Source: Polaribacter sp. Hel_I_88 (GTDB taxonomy: Bacteria; Bacteroidota; Bacteroidia; Flavobacteriales; Flavobacteriaceae). Taken from it: a stretch of 64,000 nucleotides of DNA. Each line of letters opens with the position of its first letter. Within the stretch, counting starts at the first letter, position 1. Below, piece after piece: positions 63,340-64,000 of the stretch. The DNA lies in the NCBI RefSeq assembly GCF_000687935.1, contig NZ_JHZZ01000001.1:1798001-1862000 (forward strand). The letters are read 5' to 3'. The notes below the pieces were generated by a model, which saw only the letters and a list, made by a program, of their open reading frames with translations, ran no database searches and had not been told where the DNA came from. Made by a program: the position numbers and the translations under genes.

Positions 63340-64000
63340 ATGCTTTCTATAGATCCAAAAGAAATATCAACAGGAAAATTACATGGTTATTTATTAGGTG
63401 CAATTGCTCCAAGACCCATTGCGTTTGCAAGTACCATTGATGCTGAAGGAAACCCAAATTTATCTCCTTATTCGTTTTTTAATGTGTTTGGTTCAAATCC
63501 GCCAACATTAATATTTTCGCCAGCAAGAAGAGTAAGAGACAATACTATAAAACACACGTTAGAAAACGCTTTGGAAACAAAAGAAGTAGTTATAAATGTG
63601 GTAAATTATGACATTGTGCAACAAATGTCTTTAAGCTCTACAGAATATGCAAAAGGTGTAAATGAATTTGAAAAAGCAGGTTTTACAATGTTAAAATCGG
63701 ATAAAATAAAACCTTTTAGAGTTGCAGAATCTCCTGTACAATTTGAATGTAAAGTAAAAGATGTTATTTTTACAGGTGATGAAGGAGGAGCAGGGAATTT
63801 AATAGTTTGTGAGGTAGTAAAAATGCATATTTCTGATGCTGTTTTAGATGAAAATGGAGCGATTGATCAACATAAAATTGATTTGGTTGCAAGAGCTGGA
63901 GGAAGTTATTATACAAGAGCTAGAGATGGTTTTTTTGAAATTGATAAACCAATAGCTACTTTAGGAATTGGTGTTGATCAAATTCCTGCAGAAATTAGGA
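63340..64000 (+). CDS. Flavin reductase family protein, cut by window end
   Basis: At least 220 codons, running off the right edge. It starts MLSIDPKEISTGKLHGYLLG, followed by APRPIAFAST, NLSPYSFFNVFGSNPPTL and later FECKVKDVIFTGD. This is the flavin reductase-like, FMN-binding split-barrel fold; the substrate is not evident. It is divergent from the histidine kinase gene. The ATG at 63340 is well placed before the conserved N-terminus. Being incomplete, its stop cannot be given. Confidence 0.85.
   Translation, partial: MLSIDPKEISTGKLHGYLLGAIAPRPIAFASTIDAEGNPNLSPYSFFNVFGSNPPTLIFSPARRVRDNTIKHTLENALETKEVVINVVNYDIVQQMSLSSTEYAKGVNEFEKAGFTMLKSDKIKPFRVAESPVQFECKVKDVIFTGDEGGAGNLIVCEVVKMHISDAVLDENGAIDQHKIDLVARAGGSYYTRARDGFFEIDKPIATLGIGVDQIPAEIR

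Overview
The window looks like a chromosomal segment of a marine-type member of the Flavobacteriaceae (Bacteroidota), in the Polaribacter/Tenacibaculum range. The signs are the very AT-rich DNA, the T9SS sorting domains of both type A and type B, the gliding-motility-associated C-terminal domain, the characteristic gene families (DUF2452, DUF6370, YifB, M1 and M3 peptidases) and promoters of the Bacteroidota form TTG-N18/19-TAnnTTTG. The genus is an inference; no rRNA gene is present. The right edge cuts a flavin-reductase-like gene.

Layout. (1) 173-16207: an AraC-type regulator followed by four tightly packed exported-protein genes: a tail-collar-domain protein, a 2824-residue LamG protein with a T9SS tail, a truncated 425-residue protein, and a 1487-residue protein with twelve ~74-residue repeats and a T9SS tail. 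The last three share one domain beginning with a PNW motif. (2) 16278-20835: glnS with two small genes, a zinc-ribbon protein, a DUF2452 protein, folB, tRNA-Cys (GCA) and dps. (3) 21016-29122: an alpha-2-macroglobulin lipoprotein paired with pbpC, a periplasmic defence and cell-wall couple. (4) 29508-37333: an MBL-fold hydrolase, S8 and M1 peptidases, and a convergent T9SS type B protein. (5) 37349-47208: yifB, ppc, a small secreted protein, an XRE-ImmA/PIN toxin-antitoxin pair, dsbD and tilS. (6) 47305-57302: an alpha/beta hydrolase, a solitary antitoxin-like gene, a pseudopilin-like gene, pabB, lpdA, a haem-binding protein, a glycosyltransferase, a carboxypeptidase-regulatory-domain protein and an M3 peptidase. 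(7) 57467-64000: purK and purE with a Doc-type toxin-antitoxin pair between them, a Rieske-like lipoprotein, greA, a HIT protein, a histidine kinase and the truncated flavin reductase.

Most worth a second look: the toxin-antitoxin pair inside the purK-purE operon, joined to purE by an ATGA overlap; a terminator-like hairpin in the greA leader; structured dispersed repeats that sit just after stop codons, with a conserved internal loop and covarying helices; dispersed repeats that appear to be read as protein inside tilS and pabB; an inverted repeat bracketing the promoter of the XRE-ImmA/PIN module; three 11-bp sites before the orphan antitoxin; and a 19-unit heptanucleotide tract ending at the HIT gene start. 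Database-dependent statements here come from family knowledge and were not checked by search.
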